A stretch of DNA of 64,000 nt. It comes from Corynebacterium pseudokroppenstedtii (lineage in GTDB: Bacteria; Actinomycetota; Actinomycetes; Mycobacteriales; Mycobacteriaceae). This document shows, piece after piece, positions 34,990-42,905 of the stretch. The DNA lies in the NCBI RefSeq assembly GCF_019754945.1, contig NZ_JAEUWU010000001.1, forward strand, positions 124,001 to 188,000, in the 5' to 3' direction. Each line of letters opens with the position of its first letter. The stretch's first letter is position 1. Under the pieces are notes generated by a model, which saw nothing but the letters and a program-made list of their open reading frames with translations, did no database searches and had not been told where the DNA came from. Made by a program: the position numbers and the translations under genes.

Positions 34990-35776
34990 CTATTGGTCGA
35001 CGAGCCAGGGCAAACCCTCGGCGGCGTTCGCCCGGATCGACCACGTAGCTAACTGGGTGAGGTCAGTCTCGGCCGGGCTGACCTCCACGATGGGGGTGCC
35101 ACGGCGCGCGGCAAGCGTCGGCAATGATGCTGCCGGATAAACGACGCCGGACGTTCCGATGATGACCACCAGGTCGGCGTCGTTCATGGCTGCTTCTGCC
35201 CTCTGACCAATCGTTGGATGGCAGGGCTTCACCGAACCACACGACGCTTGGGCGGACTGTTCCTCCGCATTCCGCGCAGCGAGGGGGAGCGAGCCGCTCA
35301 ATGGGGTGGGCCGGGGGTTGTTCACCAGGCGCGGGCTTTCCGCACACACTGCACCGATATTCGTTCAGGCGGCCGTGGAGGTGCGCCACATTTGTTGCCC
35401 CCGCGCGTTCGTGCAGGTCATCGATATTTTGGGTCGTGGTGTGCATCGAGACACCATCGCGCGCACCCCACCGGGCCAATGCTTTGTGCCCGGCATGTGG
35501 TTGCGCCTCACGCGCACAGTGTTCCCGCCACTGATACCAGGCCCACATGGGATCGGGATCCTCCCGCCACGAATCAATACTGGCCATAGCCTGGGGATCC
35601 ACGTGGCTCCATAGACCAGTCTCGGCATCGCGGAAAGTATCTAAACCGCTATCGGCGCTCATCCCTGCCCCCGTGAATATTTCAACGCTGCGCGCTCGGT
35701 CTCGTGCGGTGCGAAGACTGCTTGGAAGTGGGTCAGTAGGAGAGATAACAGTTGTATTGGGATACATCAGATTCAC
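34990..35776 (-). pseudogene. NAD-dependent protein deacylase (sirtuin, CobB/Sir2-like), frameshifted
   Basis: Two minus-strand frames together make one full sirtuin. The first (from 35776) has GAGMSADSGLDTFR, TTQNIDDLH, the catalytic His in HLHG and zinc Cys pairs CSVC and CAEC. Similarity stops after VVWFGEALPSNDW. The family sequence continues one base further on in the next frame as NDADLVVIIGTSGVVYPAASLP to the stop at 34990. Skipping one base near 35203 would restore a protein of about 261 residues, so the lesion is a 1-base insertion or a 2-base deletion. All key residues are otherwise intact, so this is either a recent mutation or a sequencing error. No slippery sequence is visible. 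Confidence 0.85.
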
Positions 35777-35941
35777 TCGATGCTCACGCAGTGGGAGAGC
35801 GGTGTTGCTGGAAAGTGTGGTGTGATCAACCGAACCCGTGAGAAGAGCGCTGGCTATGATGTTTTCCCTGCTCGCTCACAGTAAGTGGCGTGGGATATTA
35901 AGCCATGTGCTCTTCGTGGGATCCTTCTTTATTGCTCCGAA

Positions 35942-36145
35942 CTATTCCGAGTAAGAATGACGCTCAGAAATAGTGCCGTCCAGATTCTTGATGATGTGGT
36001 CGCCCTTGCGCTCTTTAGCGAGGTTACGGCCGTATTCAACAGCTTCCTCTTTGGTTTCGTGGGTGCTGGTCGCTCGCTCGTTACCCTGAGGGCGGTTCTT
36101 CCATTCACCATCTTCGTTGTAGGTCTCGATAACGGTATCTGCCAT
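35942..36145 (-). CDS. Small DUF2188-type protein
   Basis: A 67-residue hydrophilic protein. The pattern STHETKEEAVEYGRNLAKERKGDHIIKNLDGTISERHSY matches DUF2188, small beta-alpha-beta proteins of unknown function common in bacteria. The ATG has GAAAGGA at good spacing on the minus strand. It sits upstream of the sirtuin gene on the same strand with a 165-base gap. The function is unknown. Confidence 0.82.
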   Translation of the reverse strand: MADTVIETYNEDGEWKNRPQGNERATSTHETKEEAVEYGRNLAKERKGDHIIKNLDGTISERHSYSE

Positions 36146-36610
36146 TGTTGTGTCCTTTCATCTCAATCAATTGACGACGCTTATTCCGGTAGGCGACCGA
36201 ATCAATTCGTTCGTATCCGAACACCAAGCAGTGCTATCTATCAAGTATAGAGACAGGTAATTTGATGCGCTGTGCGTTCACCGAGATTATAGCCACACTA
36301 CAAGTGGTTCTTTCGGGGAAAACCACTTTCTCGGGTGGGCGGGGGGAGCTGTGAGTTTCAGATCTGTGGCTTTTCACCCTTTAGTGACACTGTTCACAGT
36401 AAGCTGTTGATATTCTTTCATCGCGACGATCAGTCGTGACGGTTCTAGGAGTCCACTCGCTTGGACTGTCGACGAAAGATTCTGACCGTTTATCGGTGAT
36501 TATCTCAGCGTGGACAACCCGGCGATGGGGTACAACCGTCGCACTCGGACACCGGGACCAGGATTGCCGCGACTTAATGACGAGCTTGAATTGATGAGGA
36601 GAGATCTACG
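36146..36610. promoter_or_regulatory. Control region upstream of the cytochrome b gene with several dyads
   Basis: A 465-base gap between divergent genes with no credible coding frame. It contains AAGTGGTT / AACCACTT (36302-36328, 11-base loop), the palindrome ACTGT-TC-ACAGT (36389-36400), and AGTCCA-CTCGCT-TGGACT (36450-36467). The cytochrome gene itself has GAGGAGA just before its ATG. Which dyads are operators and which are terminators or leader structure cannot be told. Confidence 0.45.
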
Positions 36611-38320
36611 ATGTCGCCAGTTCCTCCACCCCCACCGGGGAGCCCATCCCCATCGGAGGCCTCGAAAAAACGTGCCCCAGCCGCGTCCGACAACGACGAC
36701 ACGACGCAGGACGCGGTGGAGCCGCGCGAGGTCGATAGCACCACTACTCAGGGTGACGACGCCGGGTCGGGCGACAAACCGAAGTTCAGCGCTAAGTCGC
36801 AAGCTCCTGGCGCTCCGGTAGCCCCCGGTGCGCCAAAAGCCCCGGGTGCTCCGAAGGCTCCGTCGGCGTCCGGCGATGTGGAGGAAGGGGGAGCTCCCTC
36901 GGCTCCTAAGGCAGTGAAGGCTCCGTCGGCTGCTAAGACAGGCGGAGCTCCCAAGGCCCCTGGTGCGCCTAAAGCGCCATCTGCACCATCTGCCCCCGGT
37001 GCGCCGAAAGCACCGACGTCCGCTAAGGCGGGTGGAGCACCTAAAGCTCCGGGTGCACCGGGCGCTCCGAAGGCCCCTGCATCCGCCAAAGCAGGTGGAG
37101 CTCCCAAGGCCCCTGGTGCGCCTAAAGCCCCATCAGCTCCAGGTGTCCCGAAGGCCCCCTCGGCGGCTGGAGCAGCCGCTCCCGGTGCCCCCAGTAAACC
37201 CGGAGCAAAGAAACCTGGTGCGCCAGGTAAGCCGGGTAAACCCGGTGCAGGTGCACCGGGCAAGCCAGGTGCAAAAGCCCCAGCTGCGAATAAACCCGGT
37301 GGTCCGAAGGCGCCGGGCAATAAGAAATCGGGCACCGGCAAGGCCGGAAAAGGCAAGACCGGCAAAGACGCGGCCAAGAAGTCCGGGAAGAAGGACTCGA
37401 AGAAGCAGCGCGAACCGATCATGATCGGTGAGAAGAGTCTGATGCAGTGGGGCAAAATCGCTGGTCTCGTTGCCGCCGGACTTATTGTCCTCGGAATCAT
37501 CGTGGTTGTTGGCGCCCGCTGGCTAATGAGTCTGGATGCCGTCTCTCGATGGGTGGACAAGTATCCCGGCGAATACGATCCTTCGCCCGCGCCGGATCCT
37601 GGCTTCCCGTTGTGGGCTCGATGGCAGCATTACCTCAACTTCTTCTTCATGCTGCTGATTATCCGGACTGGTCTACAAGTGCGTCATCAGCAAAAGCCTC
37701 CTGCTGTGTGGCAATCGAAACGTGGCGGTAAGAAAATCAGCATTTTCTTGTGGCTGCACACCTCACTTGATGTGTTGTGGCTGGTCAACGGCCTGGTTTT
37801 CGTTGTGCTCTTGTTCTCCACGGGTCACTGGACGCGTCTCGTGCCCACCAGCTGGGAAGTCTTCCCGAACGCCTTGTCCGCGGCTCTTCAGTACGCGGCG
37901 TTCGATTGGCCGGCGGAACACGGTTGGGAGAACTTCAACAGTTTGCAGCAAATCATGTACTTCCTGGTGATCTTCGTCGCCGCCCCGCTAGCTGCGATCT
38001 CGGGCGTGCGCATGAGTGAATGGTGGCCGAAAAAGGCAAAAACCCTGAACAAGCTGTACCCGGCCCCGGTCGCTCGTCATATTCACTACCCGACGATGAT
38101 CTACTTCGTGTTCTTCGTTTTCGTTCACGTCTTCCTCGTCTTCACGACGGGCTTCCGCGAAAACCTGAATCACATGTTCGCTGGTAATGACTCTGCGAAC
38201 TGGGGTGGTTTCCTCTGGTTCATCGGTGGCCTTGCTGTTGCGGTAGCGGCTGTGATGGCGGCACGACCGCTCGTTCTGGCACCGATCGCAAGTCGATTTG
38301 GCCAGGTGAGTGCGCGTTAG
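36611..38320 (+). CDS. Membrane cytochrome b/b6-domain protein with collagen-like N-terminal region
   Basis: A 569-residue protein in two parts. Residues 1-275 are low-complexity and hydrophilic: a Pro-rich start, then from about 65 to 230 many imperfect repeats of the type PGAPKAP and SAKAGGAPKAPGAP, then a very basic GTGKAGKGKTGKDAAKK stretch. From about 280 on it has five or so transmembrane helices with candidate haem His (WQHYLNFFF, FLWLHTSLDVLW, RHIHYPTMIYFVFFVFVHVF), as in di-haem cytochrome b subunits of formate or thiosulphate reductases. It likely passes electrons between quinone and an unidentified partner; no catalytic subunit is adjacent. Homologues usually lack the long repeat region. 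The ATG has GAGGAGA. Confidence 0.82.
   Translation: MSPVPPPPPGSPSPSEASKKRAPAASDNDDTTQDAVEPREVDSTTTQGDDAGSGDKPKFSAKSQAPGAPVAPGAPKAPGAPKAPSASGDVEEGGAPSAPKAVKAPSAAKTGGAPKAPGAPKAPSAPSAPGAPKAPTSAKAGGAPKAPGAPGAPKAPASAKAGGAPKAPGAPKAPSAPGVPKAPSAAGAAAPGAPSKPGAKKPGAPGKPGKPGAGAPGKPGAKAPAANKPGGPKAPGNKKSGTGKAGKGKTGKDAAKKSGKKDSKKQREPIMIGEKSLMQWGKIAGLVAAGLIVLGIIVVVGARWLMSLDAVSRWVDKYPGEYDPSPAPDPGFPLWARWQHYLNFFFMLLIIRTGLQVRHQQKPPAVWQSKRGGKKISIFLWLHTSLDVLWLVNGLVFVVLLFSTGHWTRLVPTSWEVFPNALSAALQYAAFDWPAEHGWENFNSLQQIMYFLVIFVAAPLAAISGVRMSEWWPKKAKTLNKLYPAPVARHIHYPTMIYFVFFVFVHVFLVFTTGFRENLNHMFAGNDSANWGGFLWFIGGLAVAVAAVMAARPLVLAPIASRFGQVSAR
36800..37330 (+). repeat. Coding tandem-like repeats (GCNCC/GGNGC-rich) in the cytochrome b gene
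   Basis: Within the cytochrome gene, blocks such as GGTGCGCCTAAAGC and GGAGCTCCCAAGGCCCC recur at irregular intervals and encode Ala-Pro-Gly-Lys repeats. Near-identical stretches (for example around 36947 and 37097) could recombine, so length variation between strains is likely. A long open frame on the opposite strand is a by-product of this composition. Confidence 0.75.
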
Positions 38321-38351
38321 AACTCACACGTAGCCGCAAGATTGAGCGTCT

Positions 38352-38386
38352 ATTCGTCGTCGGTAAAGAGATTATCGACGACGAAT
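38352..38386 (+). terminator. Hairpin after the cytochrome b gene
   Basis: ATTCGTCGTCG (38352-38362) is perfectly inverted as CGACGACGAAT (38376-38386) across a 13-base loop, 31 bases after the stop, with a modest T-containing tail (TTCGCGTTT). It is a probable transcription terminator. Confidence 0.7.
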
Positions 38387-38415
38387 TTCGCGTTTCTGGC
38401 ATGCGTTGGCACGTC

Positions 38416-38441
38416 CTGAGACGCGTCGGCACGCGTCTGAG
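38416..38441. repeat. Second strong inverted repeat before the Dcu-type gene
   Basis: AGACGCGT (38419-38426) and ACGCGTCT (38431-38438) form a perfect dyad with a four-base loop, extendable by near-matching CTG / GAG flanks. There is no T tract. It may be a backup terminator or an operator for the downstream transporter gene. Confidence 0.55.
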
Positions 38442-38610
38442 CCTCTGCCGAGAGTGAATGTCAGTGTAATTGTGGCTTCTTCCTGGGGTGTTGGGGATGT
38501 GAACCCAGGGGTACTAGTGTGTGGACGGATCACAAGCGTTCCGGGCTACGGCCCGTTGTAAACGTTGGCGATGATGACGCGGTCGCGCCCGTTGATTCAC
38601 CTGTTTACGC

Positions 38611-39939
38611 GTGAGTAGAAAGCCTCGATTTTTGTTTGCACTGCAGATATTGATCGTCTTGGCGGCTATTGTCCTGGGGGCCCGGTTAGGTTCAATAGCA
38701 ATCGGCTTCGCTGGCGGTCTGGGGGTACTTGTCCTCGGACTGACCGGAGTTCCGGTGTCCCATGAACAGATCCCGTTCGACGTCATCAGCATTATTATGT
38801 CCGTCATTTCGGCCATTGCTGCGATGCAATTGGCCGGAGGAATGGACTACCTGGTTCACGTTGCTGAACGTTTCTTGCGGAAGAATCCCAAGCGAGTCAC
38901 ATTCCTTGCCCCGATTGTCACGTATTTAATGACGTTATTGGCCGGTACAGGGCATACCGCTTTTTCAACGCTTCCGGTCATTGCCGAAGTAGCGAAAGAG
39001 GGCGGTGTCCGCCCGTCCAGGCCGTTATCCATTTCCGTTGTCGCATCTCAGATAGCGATTACCGCGTCGCCGATTTCAGCCGCCGTCGTTTTGATGGCGT
39101 CCTTAATGGAGCCGCATGGGGTGAGCTATCTGACGCTCCTCGCTGTGGTTATTCCGTCCACTTTCTTGGCTATTTTCCCTGCAGCGTTCATTACCAATCA
39201 CCTTGGGAAAGAGTTAAGCGATGACCCGATTTATCAAGATCGGCTAGCTAAAGGTCTGGTGAAGCGGACACAGGGGCAGAAAGCTTATGTCCCCACAAAG
39301 AATTCCAAACTTTCGGTGTGGATTTTCCTTATCGCAATTATTGCGGTCATGGTCTACGCGACCTTGATTTCCGACCAAGTGGGCTTAATTTCACATCCGA
39401 CATTGCCTAGGAATGAAGCCATCATTTCGTTGATGCTGGCTACAGCCACGATCATCACGCTCGTGTGCAAGCTACCGGCTGCTGAGATTTTGACGACTCA
39501 GGTGTTTAAGTCGGGCATGTCCGCGTGCATATGCGTCATGGGTGTTGCATGGCTGGGAACAACCATTATCGACGCGCACCTGGACCAGATTAAAGATCTA
39601 GCCGGGAACGTGTTGAAGGACTATCCGTGGATGCTCGCCGTGGTGTTGTTCCTTGCTGCGGCCTTGTTGTACTCCCAAGCGGCTACGACGAAGGCTCTCA
39701 TGCCAGCGGCATTGGCGGTGGGGGTAAGTCCCGTCATAGCGGTGGCATCGTTTGCAGCAGTAAGTTCTTTGTTTATTTTGCCGACATATCCGACGCTTCT
39801 CGCGGCCGTAGAAATGGACGATACGGGAACTACGCGAATTGGAAAATACGTGTTTAACCACCCATTCCTCATACCGGGCACAGTGGCTATTGCAACGGCG
39901 GTTGTTTCAGGCTTTGTCCTAGGGGAGCTACTGATTTAA
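38611..39939 (+). CDS. Anaerobic C4-dicarboxylate transporter, DcuA/DcuB family
   Basis: A 442-residue membrane protein that resembles DcuA/DcuB along its length: FVF-like N-terminal helices, AAMQLAGGMDYLVHVAERFLRKNPK, GTGHTAFSTLPVIAEVA, RPLSISVVASQIAITASPISAAVV. These carriers exchange fumarate, malate, aspartate or succinate, typically during fumarate respiration. It starts at GTG 38611 without a clear ribosome binding site; TTG 38629 is an alternative. A cytochrome b gene lies upstream and lactate-oxidation genes downstream. A shared role in carboxylate metabolism under low oxygen is only an inference. Confidence 0.88.
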   Translation: MSRKPRFLFALQILIVLAAIVLGARLGSIAIGFAGGLGVLVLGLTGVPVSHEQIPFDVISIIMSVISAIAAMQLAGGMDYLVHVAERFLRKNPKRVTFLAPIVTYLMTLLAGTGHTAFSTLPVIAEVAKEGGVRPSRPLSISVVASQIAITASPISAAVVLMASLMEPHGVSYLTLLAVVIPSTFLAIFPAAFITNHLGKELSDDPIYQDRLAKGLVKRTQGQKAYVPTKNSKLSVWIFLIAIIAVMVYATLISDQVGLISHPTLPRNEAIISLMLATATIITLVCKLPAAEILTTQVFKSGMSACICVMGVAWLGTTIIDAHLDQIKDLAGNVLKDYPWMLAVVLFLAAALLYSQAATTKALMPAALAVGVSPVIAVASFAAVSSLFILPTYPTLLAAVEMDDTGTTRIGKYVFNHPFLIPGTVAIATAVVSGFVLGELLI

Positions 39940-40064
39940 CCCGCCCGCCGCCGTCCTTCGAGGCATTCACTCCGAATAATTTTCATTCTCATCGGGTTCA
40001 AAGCAATACAATAGAAAGCGATATACCGGCTTTGACCGAGGAAAAGAAAGATGGTGGGTTAATA

Positions 40065-40265
40065 ATGTCTACTTTTACTGTCACAGCTGAACCAGGAACG
40101 AGTAGTGATGTCTGGGCCCTCGTGTGCCCCGAAGTGGGTGCCGTGTCCCAGGTGGAAAACCTCGATGATGCCGCGGATGAAATGCGGGAAGCGATCGCTT
40201 ATCTTGCAGGAATAAAAGAAGATGACGTGGATATTGAGGTAGAGACGATTAAGCAAGCTAGTTAA
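40065..40265 (+). CDS. HicB-family antitoxin-like small protein (orphan)
   Basis: A 66-residue protein with the partial RNase-H-like HicB fold pattern: FTVTAEPGTSSDVWALVCPEVGAVSQ, then a helix DDAADEMREAIAYLAG and a final strand VDIEVE. No HicA-like toxin gene is found on either side, so it is an orphan. An in-frame TTG at 40032 would add 11 residues. TACAAT at about 40009-40014 may be the -10 box. A strong terminator follows 25 bases after the stop, making a monocistronic unit. Confidence 0.75.
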   Translation: MSTFTVTAEPGTSSDVWALVCPEVGAVSQVENLDDAADEMREAIAYLAGIKEDDVDIEVETIKQAS

Positions 40266-40290
40266 ACAACAACCTAGTTAGATAAAGGCT

Positions 40291-40336
40291 AAACCCCGCT
40301 TTGACCAAGTATTTGTACTGATCAAAGCGGGGTTTT
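40291..40336. terminator. Bidirectional intrinsic terminator
   Basis: AAACCCCGCTTTGA (40291-40304) is perfectly inverted as TCAAAGCGGGGTTT (40322-40335) and followed by TTTTACTG on the plus strand. It ends the HicB-like transcript and can also stop the minus-strand tRNA-Arg transcript, whose 3' end is five bases away. Confidence 0.88.
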
Positions 40337-40340
40337 ACTG

Positions 40341-40413
40341 TGCCCCCGACAGGATTCGAACCTGCGACCTTTGGTACCGGAAACCAACGCTCTATCCCCT
40401 GAGCTACGGAGGC
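40341..40413 (-). tRNA. tRNA-Arg (anticodon CCG)
   Basis: The minus strand folds as a 73-base cloverleaf. The acceptor GCCTCCG pairs with CGGGGGC, the D-arm holds AGCTCAGGGGATAGAGC, the anticodon stem TTGGT/ACCAA encloses loop TTCCGGT with anticodon CCG, and the T-arm is GCAGGTTCGAATCCTGT. The discriminator base is A and CCA is not encoded. It reads the arginine codon CGG. Confidence 0.96.
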
Positions 40414-40566
40414 ATCACCGGCAAAACACCACGATCCCTTGACACTAATTCAACGGATAACGGGGTGTTCACCGCACGACGAAACTACCTTAGCACTCCG
40501 TCGTGAAAGTACGAACACGCGGGGTAACTCGTGTCGGCAATCACGCGAGAATGCCCCATCTACCAG

Positions 40567-41214
40567 TCACTTCCGGACAATCAACACGATCAGAGTTCGT
40601 GGTCCGTGGACCCCTTCAACACGACTCAACTCGATATCAGAGGTCGCCGAGGGCCCTGAGACAAGAGTGATCGGCATCTCCGGGTTGAGGCGATCAATAG
40701 CCTCAGGAACACCATAGACAATCGACTCCTCACGTACGATGCACAAGTGGCAGTCGGGGACCAACGTCAACGCACGTCGGCCATTCGTCGCCGACCCATC
40801 CAGGTAGATCGTGCCCGTCTGCGCGGAACTGACGTGAGACTCCGTGATAATCGCATCGAAGCGCCCCAACTTATGAGGATCAGTGGAGCGATCATCCTTC
40901 TCAACATCCGCTGAGACTGAGGAATAAATAGATTCGTCGATGCCCTCGGCTACTCCGACTGTGGAGAACCTATGTTCGCGGCAGAGATCAGCCACCGTGG
41001 AGGGCAGGTCAGCCTCTTTAACGATGTGAACGTCGGCCTTGTAATCCACCAATCGGTCTTCGAGGAGATCGACCAGTTCGTCGGTGGACCGGGTCCGGTT
41101 GGTCCTGTAGTCCCGTGGAATGGGATAGGGCTCCGACGGCACACCGGCCAGTTTGTTTGCGTTGCGGATTCGCCCGAGGATTTCTTCTTTAGCGGACGTA
41201 GACCGGAATCCCAT
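40567..41214 (-). CDS. lutC: Lactate utilization protein LutC (LUD domain)
   Basis: A 215-residue LUD-domain protein: AKEEILGRIRNA at the start, then ITESHVSSAQTGTIYLDGS and the end GVHGPRTLIVLIV are characteristic. LutC is the third subunit of the LutABC iron-sulphur L-lactate oxidation complex. It starts two bases after the lutB stop and is thus last in the operon. A dyad CACGACG / CGTCGTG at 40475-40505 downstream could be a weak terminator. Confidence 0.92.
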   Translation of the reverse strand: MGFRSTSAKEEILGRIRNANKLAGVPSEPYPIPRDYRTNRTRSTDELVDLLEDRLVDYKADVHIVKEADLPSTVADLCREHRFSTVGVAEGIDESIYSSVSADVEKDDRSTDPHKLGRFDAIITESHVSSAQTGTIYLDGSATNGRRALTLVPDCHLCIVREESIVYGVPEAIDRLNPEMPITLVSGPSATSDIELSRVEGVHGPRTLIVLIVRK

Positions 41215-41216
41215 GA

Positions 41217-42905
41217 CTACTTCCCCTCCTTCGACGAATTCTTAGCGCTGCTGTCGTCGTGTGCCTGTGAGTTAGAAGTAGCGTCGTCCAGCACATGCTC
41301 GAGAGGCTTCGACGAGTTCTTCCGCTCGCCAGGTTCACTGACCTTCACTTCGGCGGCGTCGCCAGTGTTGTGATCGGCATGGCGGAAACTGTTATCCGGA
41401 ATACCTTCCTTCCGGGCAGCGGCCAGAGTCCTCTTGCCTTCCTCGGAAGCGAACCACGCGCGGAACGATTTCTTCGGCGGAATTGCGGTATCACGCACAT
41501 TCGACCACCCAGAGAGGAAGCCGGGCAGGCTCGTGATCTTCCCCTTCGGCCACCCAAGAGCGCGTCCCAACACAGCGGCTCGGGCGGAGAAGTTCCAAAT
41601 CTGTTTGTTCCCGAAGACCAGCCCCATGCTGCTCATGATCATGCCTTCGAACTTCGGCCGGTGGTGCTCAATCTTCTGGTGGCGAAGCTCCAGCAACGCG
41701 GACGGGATGTCGATCTCGACGGGGCAGACCTCGAAGCAGGCACCACACAATGAAGAGGCATAGGGGAGTGAGGCGTTGGGATCCTCGGCGGATTCCATAC
41801 CTGCCAGTTGTGGCGTCAAAATGGCACCAATCGGACCTGGGTAGGTTGACCCGTATGCGTGGCCACCAGCTCGTTCGTACACCGGGCACACGTTCAAGCA
41901 CGCGGAGCAGCGGATGCACTTCAACGCTTCACGGCCGATGGCATTCGCCAGCGCGTGTGTGCGTCCATTGTCAATGAGCACAATGTGGAAGTTCTTTGGC
42001 CCGTCGTTTTCAGTCGTTTCTGACCACAGGCTGGTGTAGGGGTTCATGCGCTCGCCGGTGGAGGACCGAGGAAGCAGCTGCAAGAACACCTCGAGGTCCT
42101 TGAACGTCGGCAAGAGCTTTTCAATCCCCATCACGGAGATCAAGGTCTCCGGCAAGGTCAGGCACATGCGGCCATTGCCCTCAGACTCGACGATGGACAG
42201 CGTGCCCGTCTCTGCGATACCGAAGTTAGCGCCAGAAATGGCGACCTTCGCGTCCATAAACTGCTTGCGGAGGAAGAGCCGCGATGCCTCGGCCAAGTCC
42301 GCAGGATTATCCGTCAAGCTCTCATCCGTGTTGGGCATCTCCTTAATAAAGATGTCCCGGATCTCAGCGCGGTTACGGTGAATCGCGGGGACCACGATGT
42401 GCGATGGACGATCATGACCAAGCTGGACAATCAGCTCGGCCAGGTCCGTTTCACGCGCCTCAATTCCAGCTTCCTTGAGGGCATCGTTGAGGCCGATCTC
42501 CATCGTCGCCATCGACTTAATCTTGACGACCTTCTTCTCACCCGTCTCCTTAACAAGACCGGTGATGATCTCGTTGGCCTCTTTAGCGTCACGGGCCCAG
42601 TGCACATGGCCACCACGCGCGGTGACAGCTTCCTCAAACTGCTCCAGAAGCTCAGGCATCCGAGCCATCACGTCACGTTTGATGGCCGACCCGGCGTGGC
42701 GAAGTTGCTGCCAATCGTCGATTTCACCAACAACACGGGCACGTTTATCGCGAATCGTATGCGTCGCCATCCGCAAGTTGTGGCGCTGGACCGAATTCTT
42801 CAAATCATGGCGAGCAGCTTGAGGGAATCTTTCCGTACCACGAAGATTGCCGACGCCGTCAGGGGCAGTGGGTGGCATCGTCGGCATACCAAGACTGATG
42901 GTCAC
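41217..42905 (-). CDS. lutB: Lactate utilization iron-sulphur protein LutB
   Basis: A 562-residue protein with an N-terminal LUD-like domain (SGANFGIAETGTLSIVESEGNGRM), then two [4Fe-4S] ferredoxin motifs: CIRCSACLNVCP and CGACFEVCP. This is the LutB subunit that passes electrons from lactate oxidation. The GTG start overlaps the lutA stop as GTGA, which supports translational coupling even though the first 45 residues are longer than in many homologues. The C-terminal roughly 60 residues are charged and probably disordered. Confidence 0.93.
   Translation of the reverse strand: MTISLGMPTMPPTAPDGVGNLRGTERFPQAARHDLKNSVQRHNLRMATHTIRDKRARVVGEIDDWQQLRHAGSAIKRDVMARMPELLEQFEEAVTARGGHVHWARDAKEANEIITGLVKETGEKKVVKIKSMATMEIGLNDALKEAGIEARETDLAELIVQLGHDRPSHIVVPAIHRNRAEIRDIFIKEMPNTDESLTDNPADLAEASRLFLRKQFMDAKVAISGANFGIAETGTLSIVESEGNGRMCLTLPETLISVMGIEKLLPTFKDLEVFLQLLPRSSTGERMNPYTSLWSETTENDGPKNFHIVLIDNGRTHALANAIGREALKCIRCSACLNVCPVYERAGGHAYGSTYPGPIGAILTPQLAGMESAEDPNASLPYASSLCGACFEVCPVEIDIPSALLELRHQKIEHHRPKFEGMIMSSMGLVFGNKQIWNFSARAAVLGRALGWPKGKITSLPGFLSGWSNVRDTAIPPKKSFRAWFASEEGKRTLAAARKEGIPDNSFRHADHNTGDAAEVKVSEPGERKNSSKPLEHVLDDATSNSQAHDDSSAKNSSKEGK

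Noticed and set aside
35180..35230. Programmed ribosomal frameshift in the sirtuin gene
   Set aside because: No slippery heptamer, rare-codon or stop-codon context and no obvious stimulatory hairpin is seen; mutation or sequencing error is simpler.
36800..37330. Possible CRISPR array
   Set aside because: The repeats are irregular, lie in frame in a coding sequence, and there are no unique spacers of constant length or cas genes.
36748..37560. Gly/Ala/Pro-rich 270-codon frame on the minus strand
   Set aside because: It is generated by the repetitive composition of the cytochrome b gene on the plus strand, which has a good ribosome binding site and real membrane helices.
40341..40413. tRNA-Arg as an integration site for a mobile island
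   Set aside because: No integrase, no direct repeat of the tRNA 3' end and no phage-type genes are found nearby.
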